Notes: generated by a model from the letters alone, not told the origin. A DNA stretch of 28,007 nucleotides from Phaeoceros laevis (GCA_049999765.1 JBNGIQ010003930.1:1-28007), one strand, 5' to 3'; positions 1-10,424 are shown, counted from the first letter of the stretch. Numbers and translations are program-made.

Positions 1-9
1 TCTCCAGCG

Positions 10-3002
10 TTACAACACACCTCCACCGTTATAAAAAAGCGATCGGCGCGTTACATCTCGCCGTGACTCTATAAGGATTTTTTTAGTAGTGCGAATGTGA
101 TTGCCATATGCCCACATTTTTGTATACTCGACTGCATACCATGTTGGACCTTCCACTGCACATATGACATCATGGCCATATATGTCAACTTCCACACCTG
201 ACTTCCGGGCTATGTTAATCTCCTGAACCATCCAATCCAAAAATGCAAGCTTTGTTGGACTTTCTATTGTAGCATGCTCTTCTCGCCAACAATCCAATCC
301 TTGGCAATGGTCAGCCATAAGCCGCCGTATCTGGGCATGCTCAACATCTGTAAGGTGAACTTTCTTCCCTTTGCCTTCCAGCACTTCACCATTGGTAATG
401 AGTGGTTCGTCGTTACTCCACAATTGTATAGCACTTGGATCCAAACGCCCAAAGTACTCATAGCTGTAGAACATGGCTTCCTTGGCAAGATATCCCATCG
501 CCAAGCTCCCTTCCGGCTTTGCCTTTTGCCTAACCATGTTCTTCAAAACCTTCATATGTCGCTCTAAAAAATACATCCATCGGTACGACACTGGACCACA
601 CAGTTCCACCTCACCTATAAGGTGCAGCAATAGATGCACTTGGTTGGAAAAAAAACTGGTGGGCAATTCCATCTCTAGTTTGCACATGACCTCCACGCAC
701 TTTTTCTTCATTTTCTTGATCTCCGTGGTATCTATTTGTTTCGAACATACCCAACGAACCAACTCTGCTAAATCACTGATAGCTTTGTGCACCTCTTTGT
801 GGACTAATCCCCTCAAAGCAATGGGCCACACACTAGTTAGCATGTGAAAGCGATCATATGACTTCAACCCACTAATTTTCTCAGTCTTGATTTTCATGAA
901 GCAGTGCCGCATATTTCTTCCATACGCAGTTGGTGGTCGCAAACTACAAATCCTACGTTTCATCTCTTCTTCAGCTTCACGCTTTGTCATTCTAGTACCA
1001 AATCCTATGACCCATGGAGGGGGCTGTTTAAAGGTTCTCTTCGTACGGTATTCGACATCATCTGCACTGGCCGTTTTTCGTTTCCATTTCGCAGCCCCTC
1101 CTGCCTCTGCAGTATGTTCCACATCTGCCACTGCCTGCCCACACGTACTTCCTTTGGTACTTGAACCAACAGTAGTTGTTGCTGTTGCGGATGATACTAG
1201 TAGGGGTGTTGGGGGCTGCTCATGACCTGGCATAGCAGTACTATCTGTCTTCTTCAATCGTTTTTTAACTTGAGTGCGTACAGGCCACCACTCCTTCTTC
1301 GTCCCTGCCCATTCAAGGTTTTTTCTACTCGCAAGACTATCAGCCTCCCCCAGCACATGCTCCATTATTTTTTCATCAACATTTTTCGACATGTGCATGG
1401 GGTCCAAAAGATGGCGTATTAACAAATGCTGCATCCCACACATTGTTTGATTAGATATCATGATGCATATACAAGTGTTGCACATGGTAACAAGAAATAC
1501 CATAATCACTGTTATACCTCTTAGTACGATAGGTCCCATAGGACTGATGGCTTGTCACTTGTAACACCCCACAATCCGGTGTCGTTTTTGTCCTTTTTCG
1601 ATGCGTGCTGTCTTTTGTAGCTTTCCAGCAGTATGTCCTCGGGGGTTGGTGGTTTTCTAGCTGTTCGTATGTCCTCTCTTCCATTAAACTTGTGTTTTTG
1701 TGATGTCCGGTACACATGATTTTTTGGCAAGTTCTTGCGGTAGTTGTCATCATATAGCATTTTGTTCAAATCAAATGAACTCCTCGCGTCTAACCCATCC
1801 CAACAGATTGGGCAATCCCTGTACCCTTTCATTTGCATTTTTTTATATCAATGCATGCCCTCGATAGTCATGCATAGTCCACAATAAAATTCCCTTGCAT
1901 CGGAATTGTCTACTTGGATCGTCCTTCACTCGCGATGCATCAGCAACTGGCACACCTATGTCCCACAACTCAAGCAACTCCTCAACTAAAAGTTCCAAAT
2001 ACGTGTCAGCAAACCGGACTTGCCGAGGGCCTGCAATAATCATGGATAGTAGGATGTGCCCATTTTTTATGCTAAACCATGGTGGAACATTGTAATTCAC
2101 AAGTAGAACAAGCTAAATGGTGTACTTTGAACTTTGATGCCCAAAAGGGTTGAACCCGTCGGATGACAAGCCAAATCTCATATTTCTTTGTTCTGCTGCA
2201 AAGTCCGGATATCTATCATTCCCATTCTTCCAAGCCTTGGAATCTGACGGTACCTGCATGACACCATCTGTGCTGCCGTGTGTGGCATGCCATATCATCA
2301 ATGCTGCCAACTCCTTGCATCTAAATAGCTGGTGGATACGGGGCAGCAAAGGAAAGTACCTAACCACTTTCACAAGTATGTCTTTTCCTTTTCCTTTTTT
2401 TTTCGGCTTGAACCGGTCACTCTTACAGTGTGTACATTTTGTCAAAGCCTCGTTTTCTTTGCGAAACAACATGCAATCTTTGGGACATGCATGATACGTT
2501 ATGTAAGGCAAACCCATGCCTTTCAACATGAACCTGATTTCGGACCTGCTCTTTGGCAAACAATTATCAGGAGACCCATTGTTGCTAACAACAGCAACAA
2601 TGCATCCACTCAAGCATCAAACCAAAGGTGTGCCATCTGTATGTTCAATAACAGCAGTATGAATGATAGCATGCTTATCCGTGCGCCTTCCCATAATGGT
2701 TTCACTGCCGCAGCATGCATGCTTTGCAGCTCTTCAGGCAATGCATTCACTGCAGCTTGGGGAATAGCTGCCAACCTTTCAACTCCCCCCATGGCCTCAA
2801 TTAACTCGAGAGTGACTTGCTCTTTTTCCATTATCGGCATTTCATCATCTGTAGCAGCTGGAATGGATGCCTCTTGGGCACATGATGCCACCTGTACTGG
2901 TTGAGGGAATGGGGTTGTTGCTAAGTGTCGCAGCGTTTCCGCAAGATCAACTACAGTCGTGGCAGCCCCTCCAATGGCACCATGTCGGTGGCTCCGGGGC
3001 AT
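10..3002 (-). pseudogene. Tnp2-type CACTA transposase, decayed
   Basis: This would be the DDE-type enzyme that cuts and pastes the element. Blocks in order: an N-terminal block (2610-3002) with the family-like stretch LWEGARISMLSFILLLLN; a block (1843-2613) with a Cys pair motif (ACPKDCMLF, CTHCKSDRF), GLSSDGFNPFG carrying a likely catalytic Asp, and NVPPWFSIKNGHILLSMI; a block (1521-1838) with GYRDCPIC; and a block (10-1539) with LLDPMHMSKNV followed by a DUF4218-like domain (HMLTSVWPIALRGLV through YLAKEAMFYSYEYFG) and a C-terminal GPTWYAVEYTKMWAYGNHIRT. Breaks are a frameshift near 2612, TAG at 2113-2115, a frameshift with probable small deletion near 1840-1850, and TAA at 1521-1523. Both stops fall where relatives normally have Trp (YTI-W-LVLLVNYN and SY-W-E). 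Position 10 is only the edge of the visible frame; the true C-terminus may lie outside. It is almost certainly inactive unless complemented in trans. Confidence 0.88.
1429..1517 (-). other. Predicted 89-nt intron in the transposase pseudogene
   Basis: On the minus strand the sequence between DLSY-stop-E and HLLIRHLLDPMH begins GTATAACAG and ends GATGCAG. Removing it joins the two conserved blocks in phase 0 as the family normally reads (DLxYWE followed by xLLIRHxLDPMH). The intron is inferred from GT/AG ends, length and homology; no transcript evidence is available. Confidence 0.6.
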
Positions 3003-3343
3003 GACAAGTATGCTTGGTGCTTCAACCTGCGCAATCCCATGCTCGCATACAGACTGTTAGGACAGCACTAGTACATACCATTGACAGCAAATATGTAGTG
3101 AGTGTCATGAAGACTTTGAAACGAAGCAGACATATACAACACATACATTATGCACACCACACATGACAAACCACACCACACATGTTTGTCATGGACAGCG
3201 TGCACATGACAGAAACTGGTATGTTGCGAGAGATGACCATGGCCTGGCTGCCCGATTGATATGAAGTTGAGGTGTGAGCACTATGAAAAAGCAAGGCTAT
3301 GTACAAATAGTACTTGGAGAAAAAAGAGGTACATTAGCTATGT
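3003..3343. other. Gene-free spacer between transposase and SET frame
   Basis: No coding sequence is recognised here. It may hold 5' untranslated sequence of the minus-strand transposase. It contains CA-rich stretches and one perfect 10-bp hairpin at 3162-3193 (CATGACAAAC, 12-nt loop, GTTTGTCATG). Confidence 0.5.
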
Positions 3344-4306
3344 CTAGTGTGCACTAGAAATGTTATTTTGTAGCATGTATGCTTCCGAGGCACGCTCTAC
3401 ATCCTCCCACCACTCATCGTTGTTTTGAACCACCCAATCGGAATCCTTGTACCAATCATAGTCAACAAACACTTCTGTGTCCTTTTCAATGGTCTTTGTG
3501 GCCATCGTGCAAATCCATTGGTCGTGCAATTCATGCAGCAAGGAGTGCCCATCACTTCGCTCCTCCCACAATGCATTGGCCACGGACGGACTGCTACCCC
3601 TGGAGCTGTTGATGTACCCTGCCACATTGCTGAAATGGACATTGCCATCTAGAAATGCTAGCCCTGGTGCCTCCTTTCCCTCCTGAATCAGATCTCTCCT
3701 TGTGATTTGGTTGAAAGTGATAGCATACTTCCGAATGGCAGGGTGGCGGATCCTCTCTGACACCATCTTCCACTCCCCCTGCGTGTAAGTTGGCCCACAA
3801 AAAACGAACAACTGCACACCTTTCTCAGCATCCTTCACCACAATTCGTTGAAGGGAAAAGAGGCCCAAGCCCATCACCGGATTCGTGGCCTCTTTCACGA
3901 TCCATCGCCTGCTCCAATACATGAATGGTGTGTTGATAGGGATTGGACCATCAGACCACATACCCCACTCTCGTGGTCTCACTCCTTTCAGGAGCTTTCC
4001 ATAGAGGATGTCTGCATCAAATGTTCCTGCCTTTGTGAACCCATCTGCTGCAGGGACATAGGGGTGGGGGACAAAATCCCCCAGGGGTTCCCTCCTCAAT
4101 TTCTCCCTAGGCCGAAACCTCATGTGCCCACTTGCCCGAGCAGCAGTAGGGAGATGGTACCTTGCCATAGGTGGGACTATAACTGTGGGAGGAAGTCCAT
4201 ACAAAGACAAGTCACCAAAAACACGGGTGAACCATACATGTCCGAGCCCGCTGTTTAGCAGCAAGATCTGGCATCCATGCTTCCACCTTTCTGGCCAGCT
4301 AGACAA
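3344..4306 (-). CDS. SET-domain-like protein carried inside the CACTA element
   Basis: The frame is open for about 320 residues. SET-domain proteins transfer methyl groups from S-adenosylmethionine to lysines, often of histones. Visible signs: GLGLFSLQRI near residue 148 matches the usual SET opening (GxGLFA...I); NVAGYINSSRGSSP followed by ANALWEE near 228-250 sits where relatives have YINHSCxPN; and TKTIEKDTEVFVDYDW near 272-287 matches the closing A-xx-I-xxGEE-xxDYxW block. The usual His-Ser-Cys of the cofactor pocket reads Ser-Ser-Arg, so catalysis is uncertain. The listed 5' edge is a TTG codon straight after a TGA (4307-4309); the first in-frame ATG is at 4166-4168. The same frame continues upstream to 4552. 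It lies on the transposase strand about 340 bp upstream of it. Probably captured from a host gene. Confidence 0.65.
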   Translation of the reverse strand: MSSWPERWKHGCQILLLNSGLGHVWFTRVFGDLSLYGLPPTVIVPPMARYHLPTAARASGHMRFRPREKLRREPLGDFVPHPYVPAADGFTKAGTFDADILYGKLLKGVRPREWGMWSDGPIPINTPFMYWSRRWIVKEATNPVMGLGLFSLQRIVVKDAEKGVQLFVFCGPTYTQGEWKMVSERIRHPAIRKYAITFNQITRRDLIQEGKEAPGLAFLDGNVHFSNVAGYINSSRGSSPSVANALWEERSDGHSLLHELHDQWICTMATKTIEKDTEVFVDYDWYKDSDWVVQNNDEWWEDVERASEAYMLQNNISSAH

Positions 4307-4552
4307 TCACAAGACACGGAAGCCCAGACAATCACACGCCATGTATGGTGAACAATAAAGTTGTACATGGGGTACCAGCAGCAATGGACCACGTACCTCA
4401 GTAGCCATTGCTCCTTCGTGCCACCCAAAATCGAGGATGTGTTTGGTGCTTTTTACAGCTGGCTGCATGAGCAGGCCTTTGTAGGACGTGCAGGGGCAGG
4501 GAATTGCCGGATGCTGGATCTTCCGTCGAGGAGGCCTACCACTTGACTTCAC
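4307..4552 (-). other. In-frame upstream extension of the SET reading frame
   Basis: This stretch reads in the same frame as the SET ORF and is separated from it only by TGA at 4307-4309. It encodes about 80 residues including KSTKHILDFGWHEGAMATEV and begins at a GTG, with ATGs further in. Either the SET gene once began here and gained a stop, or a small intron removes the stop. A 39-nt GT-AG segment would restore phase but is shorter than normal plant introns. No domain is recognised. Confidence 0.4.
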
Positions 4553-4574
4553 CGGGGTACGCGCTATGATGGGT

Positions 4575-4609
4575 TCGCTTGTGTTTCACAAGGTCGCTTG
4601 TGTTTCACA
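4575..4609. repeat. 19-bp-period tandem pair
   Basis: The 16-base word tcgcttgtgtttcaca occurs at 4575-4590 and again at 4594-4609 without mismatch. Confidence 0.85.
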
Positions 4610-6014
4610 GCGACACCACAGTTTACTTCGCGACATGGTGTTGTTACTACGCACGGCGCTGTGAAAGCGGCAGGCCAGTACCGACAAGGAGGGCATGCCG
4701 TGCTAGGGCGGTACTGCGCGGGCGTGGCCACAAGGAGGGGGACCGTCACGGCTACACATGTGGCGCGGGACAAACCTGCGTCAGTACCTAACGACCTGAA
4801 TCAAAGCGGTTATGTTGGAAACCTGCACCGCGTGAAGTCGGAGACAGCCAGCTGCAAAAAGCAAGGTGCTACTTCCGTAGCAAGCAGCTACTTCTGGCCA
4901 GTTCTCTTCATGAAGAGAACTATCCAGCCCGGTCAGCTGCAACCGGGAGGGGCTGACTGAATGATCCTGGAGTTGCCAGCCCGACTCAGGCGGAATTTAC
5001 TTCTCTACCATCAGCTGGCTGCTCTAGGCCTGCCTGCATTCAAGTCGGCAGGCTGAGGGGCGGCAAGAAGTACGCATTTCAGAGCTTGGTTGGCTGTTTT
5101 GGCCTGTCTTCAATTTGATTTGTGATCAGGAGGATTTAGATGTGTTGCTGTCATACCCTACCTGTCTTTTCCCAATTGCTGTTGCAGGGCCTGGACAGTG
5201 ACAGAGACTCCTGATTATTCCTTGTTACTTAAGGGGCAAGCTATAGGATAGGTCACACCCCTGAAAATTGTCCATTTATTACCACCAGTCGGGGGAGGGC
5301 TTAGTCACTATGGCAGTATGTGAAGGTGAGTGACCATTATCCAGAAGCTTCGAACGGTTGGACAAGCTGATTATTTGGGGGGGGGGACAAGTGAGTTCTG
5401 CTGTCAGGAGCAATTGAGCTGTACTTTTTATTGCTGGTGTTGGTCTCATGCTTGGCCATTATCGATGAGTCTTCGGTCTACAAGCAGCTGGGGACAAGCT
5501 ATGTTGAACACTTGGGAAGAGCTACATTATCTGGTTGGCACCATGTTCTATGAAAATCACCTATATATCTGTGCACAGGTCTGGCCATGGCCAGGAAGCG
5601 TCAACCTAGCTATCCCTTGCAACAGTGAGTGTGCAATCAAGCTTTTGAATGTCAACTTTGCAGAGCTCTGAGCTTCTTCAAATACGTGGCTCACCAGAGT
5701 GGGTAAGCAGATCAGTGTCGGGACACGATTTGGGGCTAAGCAGGTAATTCCGCAGCCTGTGTGGGTGGTGAGTACATGCAAAACTTTAGGCTCAGCACAT
5801 CAGGCTTTTTCGCTTTGATCTCCCTTGATGTTGCTAAATGGCTTCAATGGTGTGGCTCGTGAGCTGTTCATATATACACTGAAGGTGGTTTTCGAAACCT
5901 TACCTGCGTGGATGGCATGGGCTGCCATGGAAGGGAGTCTGTAGAATGTCTTCATGATAGGTTTGTGGTTTGTGATATGTCTTTCTTCATGTACGCCCGC
6001 AAAATTTCGTTCCC

Positions 6015-6086
6015 AAGGGACGACTTGATGATCATTTGCGGTTATCAAGCAAGGGACGGCCTGATGACCGTTAGCGGTTATCAAGC
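6015..6086. repeat. 36-bp tandem duplication, two copies
   Basis: Units start at 6015 and 6051 with aagggacg and share cggttatcaagc near their ends, with a few mismatches. The 36-bp period keeps frame; on the minus strand it encodes LITANGHQAVPC followed by LITANDHQVVPW. Confidence 0.8.
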
Positions 6087-6419
6087 CACCCCTTCTGAAC
6101 GAATGTTTGCAAAGTTTTTTGACAGGGATAGCATGGGAAATGCATGCCACGATGGGTAGAGGCAGCACAGAATCCTTAAGGCATGGTCCCACGAATCAAC
6201 CCTGGCTGCCTCATGAATTTCGTGCTGCCACTACCCATGGTTTCAGGGTTTGCATCCTTATGTCAGAAACTTGGGTACGAGTTGGCTGCATACTTGGGGA
6301 TCCATGTGTTGCGCATGTATGCATCTCTAGAGAGGTAGAGTTTCGAAGTGCATGCCTGAATGTCTGTCTTGGTGAGTGAGGAGATGAACCGAAAATATGT
6401 TTGTGCATCACACACGTTG

Positions 6420-6773
6420 GTCCGCTTCATCTTCTCATTCATCAAGAGCAACTTCACCCCCGTTCCTGTGGTTGACTACAAAACAACGAATGTTTTTGAT
6501 GTGAAGCTGAAGGAGCCAAGGACTGCTTTGACAGACCAGATTGCAGAAAATGCTGGGGTTCATGAAGTTATTGAGGCTGTGAAGCAGCGTAGGAAGGAGG
6601 CAAGTTTGCCTGATATCGATGTTCTGCAATGGATATGGGATGCTACGATGGATGCAATTTAGTGGTCTGGGAAGAATCAACAACAAAAATCGAATCTAGC
6701 AGATAATCTGGATGCAGTTCAGTGGTCTGCGAAGAATCAACAACAGAACTCGAATCTAGCAGATAATCTGTGA
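6420..6773 (+). pseudogene. W2-domain fragment of an eIF5-mimic/BZW gene
   Basis: The host family (basic leucine zipper and W2 domain proteins, also called eIF5-mimic proteins) binds eIF2/eIF3 through its C-terminal W2 domain and tunes start-codon choice in the cytoplasm. The fragment reads AENAGVHEVIEAVKQRRKEA, then LPDIDVLQWIWDATMDAI, a TAG stop (6660-6662), and WSGKNQQQKSN. Plant members have the hallmark VLWDxLMDAVQWSGKNQQQ here, so the stop replaces a conserved Gln (CAG to TAG). Immediately after, a 60-bp tandem copy reads DAVQWSAKNQQQNSNLADNL and keeps the Gln. The upstream N-terminal two-thirds of the protein and the rest of the W2 domain are absent. Lying between a CACTA transposase and terminus, it is best explained as an exon captured by the transposon. 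The true 5' edge is uncertain. Confidence 0.78.
6651..6770 (+). repeat. 60-bp tandem duplication inside the W2 fragment
   Basis: Units 6651-6710 and 6711-6770 abut and differ at 5 of 60 positions. The period is exactly 20 codons. Unit 1 carries TAG where unit 2 carries CAG. Confidence 0.95.
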
Positions 6774-7410
6774 GTGAAGCTGCCTGCCTGAGTCCTTGCT
6801 ATGAATGCCAAGCAATCTGGCCAATCCATGTGACCACATTCTTTGTGTCCAGGCTGCCCAAGACCTAAAAGGCATCTTCTATCTGGACCGTGGAACTGGC
6901 TTGCAGCCCAATCAAGGAGGGGAGTTGTCGCCAGTATGCTCCCCAGTCGTGGTGGAGAACAGACAAAAGACAGCGTACGTGGGTTTGCAAGTACGAGGAA
7001 ATGTCAGAGGCCAAGGTACAAGTTGTGCTGGTCACAAATATTAAGCAGTCCGTTTCAAAATTGGTGAGCAGGCTTGGCGATTCACTGCCGGCACTTGCGG
7101 GCCTCGCAAGCATTCAAAGGCGGGACAAAGGATGGACGACGGTGGGCATCTTTAGGTGGCTTGCCACCCTATTTCCGATTCTTCCCTCCATAAGTGCTAT
7201 TATATAGTGTTTCTGAACTCACGGGTTGGACTGTCTAATTTGCAGCTTCATCCCCGGTCCCCAGAGTGGCATACGAGCGCCAAAGAGTCTCTATGGATTG
7301 ACAGCTGGAACACCCCACTGTGGATGGCAAAAGGTTTAGAGCATACCACGAGGTTACCTGAACGAGGTCAACCGTCATGGGGGGCGATATCTGAACATGT
7401 CAAATCTGGA
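6774..7410. other. Interior CACTA DNA without recognised genes
   Basis: Several frames of 70-105 codons are open on the plus strand, but none shows a recognised domain. Parts may derive from the same or another captured gene; nothing here supports a specific call. Confidence 0.4.
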
Positions 7411-7419
7411 AAAGGGCAA

Positions 7420-7590
7420 GTAAGGGTAAGTTACTTCCCAGATTAAGGGTAAGTAACTTCCCGGAAGTAAAGGTAAGTAACTGTCCGGAAGGGATTTCTC
7501 CGGAAGTAAGGCAAGTAAATTCCCGGAAGGGTTTTTTCCGGAAGTAAAGGCAAGTAACTTCCCGGAAGGGTTTTTCCCGGAAGGAAGGGC
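7420..7590. repeat. Subterminal repeat cluster of the CACTA element
   Basis: Five units share the core GTAAGTAACTTCCCGGAAG or close variants, with cores beginning near 7426, 7449, 7473, 7511 and 7550. Spacing is about 23-24 bp for the first units and 38-39 bp for the later ones, where an extra ttttccggaag is added. TTCCGGAA is itself palindromic. In En/Spm elements, subterminal repeats of this sort are binding sites for the element's regulatory protein; that role is inferred here. Confidence 0.75.
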
Positions 7591-7739
7591 GAAGGCCGGC
7601 CATTTCCACCCGACGGAAAGTGCAACCCACCATTTTCCGGCCGGGAACCCTAAATGGCCAGTTTTTGGGACGGTTCTATTGACGGCGGCAGTTGCGCAAA
7701 CTGGGCACACGTCGAACGGCGGACGGAATCGCAGTAAAA

Positions 7740-7922
7740 AGGCTGTAAATTGGGGACCCTAACCGCGGGGCCAAGAAAACCAATGTTTATTACGGGTTAC
7801 TGTAGAATTTACAATGACTAACAGTGCTGCTGTAAAATTTTAGGACCATTTACTCCTTAGCAGTAAAAATCCGTTGTAAAAGTTTTACAGCGCCGTCGTA
7901 AAACGCCTTATCCCTTGTAGTG
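7740..7922. repeat. CACTA terminus and TGTAAAA-rich subterminal region
   Basis: The end at 7914-7922 is cttgtagtg, the complement of CACTACAAG. Inward lie repeated TGTAAAA/TTTTACA words in both orientations, for example ttgtaaaagttttacag near 7874-7890 and tgtaaaattttag near 7832, plus gccgtcgtaaaac. The motif and repeat density mark this as the terminal inverted repeat and transposase-binding zone. Confidence 0.8.
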
Positions 7923-8220
7923 TGCCCTACAGTCCATCCCTCCAGTTTTTTGTGCAAGTCCTGCAGATTTTGCCATCACCTTTCTCCAAGCAACCTGGTC
8001 CGAGTATACGGACTGCTGCGAAACTCTTGCTGTTTGACAACCTACACCCCCGCCCAACACTGCAAGCTGTTAGACTAATCTTTGGGACACAAGTACAAGC
8101 AACAGGCGGGCTCTACTGCAACATGTCTCAACAGTCATCCAAGGTTATTTTAGGTTCCTGATTGACAGTCTAGCTTGAAACCTGAATAACTTGCTAGTAT
8201 AGTAGTCTGGTTCTAACAAA
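7923..8220. other. Flank of the CACTA insertion, no gene seen
   Basis: Sequence immediately outside the transposon end. One 79-codon frame is open on the plus strand but nothing in it is recognised. Confidence 0.4.
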
Positions 8221-8224
8221 AATT

Positions 8225-8430
8225 GTTGCATGAAGGAAGTGACTTCTCAGGTGCTCGCTTGCACATGTCTTTTTGGGAAAGGTTTGCCAATAGGCCTTCT
8301 AGAAACCTTTACAATGACCCCACTTGGCACTGATGAGGAGTGGGTGAGGCATGGGTCACCTCCACGTACCCAAATTGACTTGCTTGGACTTGTGTCTTTA
8401 GGTTGGTATACCTCAGATGTTGTCCTGAGC
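8225..8430 (+). repeat. Dispersed duplication, copy 1
   Basis: This segment is similar to 10425-10590 in the same orientation. The best-conserved core is acttggcactgatgaggagt, present in both (near 8321 and 10488), and neighbouring words such as ggtttgccaa and agaaacct also match. Divergence is considerable, so the duplication is old. Confidence 0.7.
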
Positions 8431-8499
8431 AAGTTTAGTTGCCGGCAGCCTTGGCTACAAGCCTTGTGCAGTCCACGGTTTGTAAAATTTTGTGATGCT

Positions 8500-9480
8500 T
8501 TGCAAATATGTCTATTTTTTTTACTTTGAAAGTGTGGTACAATGCGATGCACAAATAATGGCTATCTACCTGCCTACAACCTGCCTAGACTGGGCACGCT
8601 GCCTTACACCAAGGCATACTAAAGTTGGCATGGACTGCGATCATGTCCGTAGTCATGCAAAAAACGACTTGTGTCAAAAAATGCACGTACTTTGCTGCTA
8701 TCATAGCTTGCGATGGACGAATCGAGCTCCTCAAGTCTGGCAAAACATGCTTTCAAGCACCACAAGTACTCTCGTACCTTCCTGCTGTCCAGAGTGCACT
8801 GTTTTAGCCTAGGACCATATCAGGTCCTTGTGAAAAAGGCAAATGTCTTGGTCACCTGTGAGATGACCAGGTTTCCTTGTATGTATGTATGTGCGCAAAC
8901 ACACACTTGCGTGGTTTACAATGTGTATGTGTGTGAAAAGGTATGTAAAAGTACTTCTTACTTAGTGCTTTTTACCTTGGACAGATTTTGTGTAAGGCAT
9001 ATATAGTGGACTACTATAATAGGCTAAAACGTTGCCTTGAGAACGTGCTGTAACAAAATTGTGAGTCTTTTTTGTAGCAAAGGGTGATCAAGCGATTAAC
9101 AAGCCAATGTTAGCGAACAGCTAATAAACCAAGTAATCAGACGTGGCCAATTATTGCGAGCAGATCATTTGGCACTAGGGCACCGAGACTACCCAACGTG
9201 GGTTATACTGCTGAGCACACTGTTCAATCAGCCAGGACTTGGCGGTTACAGCTCACTATGCAGCTTTCAAGAAAGCCTTTATTATGAGATAATTTTAGTT
9301 GACAGATGGTAGCATACAAAGGGTCCACATCACAGCCATTGTATTCTTTAATCCAAGAAAATCCTTCATGATTTGCTGATCTCTCTCTCTCACACTTAAG
9401 CTGCCGCCGTCTACCACTTTCCTACATGTTTACATTAATGACAGTCTCCCTCAAGTGGCCTTCTTAAGACAACAGTTTTT
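8500..9480. other. No gene recognised
   Basis: Only short unassigned frames. It includes a short TG/CA-rich patch around 8878-8935 (tgtatgtatgtatg and acacacac words). I see no RNA gene or transposon terminus. Confidence 0.4.
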
Positions 9481-9489
9481 TCCAAACAG

Positions 9490-10100
9490 TGCATCACTCA
9501 GTCTCCATTCTCTCTGCTCTCCGCTCTGTGCTTCCTCTCCTCTCCGTTCTGTGCCTTGTCTTCCTGCTCTTGAATGAATGAATCTTTATACGATCTGCGT
9601 GGTGAGCCAATCGTGCTCTTGCTGTACCCTACACAGCCGTTTGTTTCCTACAAGCCTTCTTCCTTTCAGCCCTCCTTGCCACTCAAGCATGTCTTCCTTT
9701 CTATCCCGCTTTTTGCAGCTAGCTTGCAGCTGTCAAGCCCTACCGTTCCTTCAGTGTCTGTCCTCACTGCCCTCTAGCTAATGTGCCAGCTCCAGTCTTC
9801 ATACAAGCTTCCAGTCCGTTTTTTGCAGATATCTTGAGAGCTACAAGCCCTGCTGTGAAACTTTATCCATTTTCTCTGCCCTCTAGCCTTTGTGCAAGAT
9901 CCAGTCCAATATCTTGCTGTGATACTCTGTTTTGTGCCCTCCTGCTATTGTGCAAGCTCCAGTCCTTGCATTGCCTGATAGTCACATTGCCAACCCCTTG
10001 TAGCCACATACTAAATTGTCTTTGCCTTCACCTAGTTTTCTTCATGCCTAGAATACCAGTCAAACGCCCAGCTGCCTCATTCTACTTGCCTTGACCCTGA
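9490..10100 (+). repeat. Pyrimidine-rich stretch with imperfect internal repeats
   Basis: Strongly C/T-rich on the plus strand. It begins with ctctgctctccgctctgtgc-like words and continues with recurring phrases such as tgtgcaagctccagtcc (near 9783, 9891 and 9948), each with changes. Frames are open for 67-103 codons but give low-complexity Ser/Pro/Leu-rich peptides with no recognisable domain, so I do not call a gene. Confidence 0.5.
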
Positions 10101-10424
10101 TTCCCTGTCACTAGTTCCTGCCGCCAAAAAAATCCTCCAGTTCATATCTTAGCTAAAACGACTACTGACACACTTGGGAACCTGGAGGAGTGACCAACAA
10201 GTGTTTCCTACAGAACGACAATGGCAACCCAGCTGTCTCAGCAGATGGAATGGGTTTTGTCTTTGATTTAGAACATGTCTGTAGTTCCTGATTGAAGCTT
10301 TTGACACGAATGAATTTCAACTAAAGTCTAAGTCCCTGCTTTAGCCAAGAAGGCAAAAACAGGCTAGCTTTGGTTCTAACATATGTCCAAAAGATGTGAA
10401 GTAGCAGATTCCGACCTGGTCGCT

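Larger units (their letters stand above)
4553..6359. other. Interior CACTA DNA without recognised genes
   Basis: Only short frames on both strands, none with a recognised domain. Two local tandem duplications stand out and are listed separately (4575-4609 and 6015-6086). The composition shifts between patches, which would fit several captured or filler pieces, but no source gene could be named. Confidence 0.5.
1..7922 (-). mobile_element. CACTA (En/Spm-type) DNA transposon, one end outside the window
   Basis: Three things support this call. A Tnp2-type transposase lies on the minus strand at 10-3002. The sequence ending at 7922 reads, on the complementary strand, CACTACAAGGGATAAGG, which is the CACTA-family terminus. 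The DNA just inside that end is full of short repeats, as subterminal regions of this superfamily are. CACTA elements usually make 3-bp target duplications; the flank after the end is tgc, but its partner lies outside the window. The first 100 bases contain similar short motifs (gcgttaca, cgccgt), so position 1 is probably close to the other end. The transposase occupies less than half of the element. The rest holds a SET-domain frame, a W2-domain fragment and unassigned DNA, a layout typical of gene-capturing CACTA elements. That all of it belongs to one element is inferred; nested insertions cannot be excluded. Confidence 0.8.

Noticed and set aside
264-1225. Plus-strand ORFs opposite the transposase
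   Set aside because: They are antisense shadows of the DUF4218-containing frame and have no domain.
8878-8940. CRISPR-like or satellite array
   Set aside because: Only a short TG/CA-rich simple-sequence patch with no regular repeat-spacer pattern.
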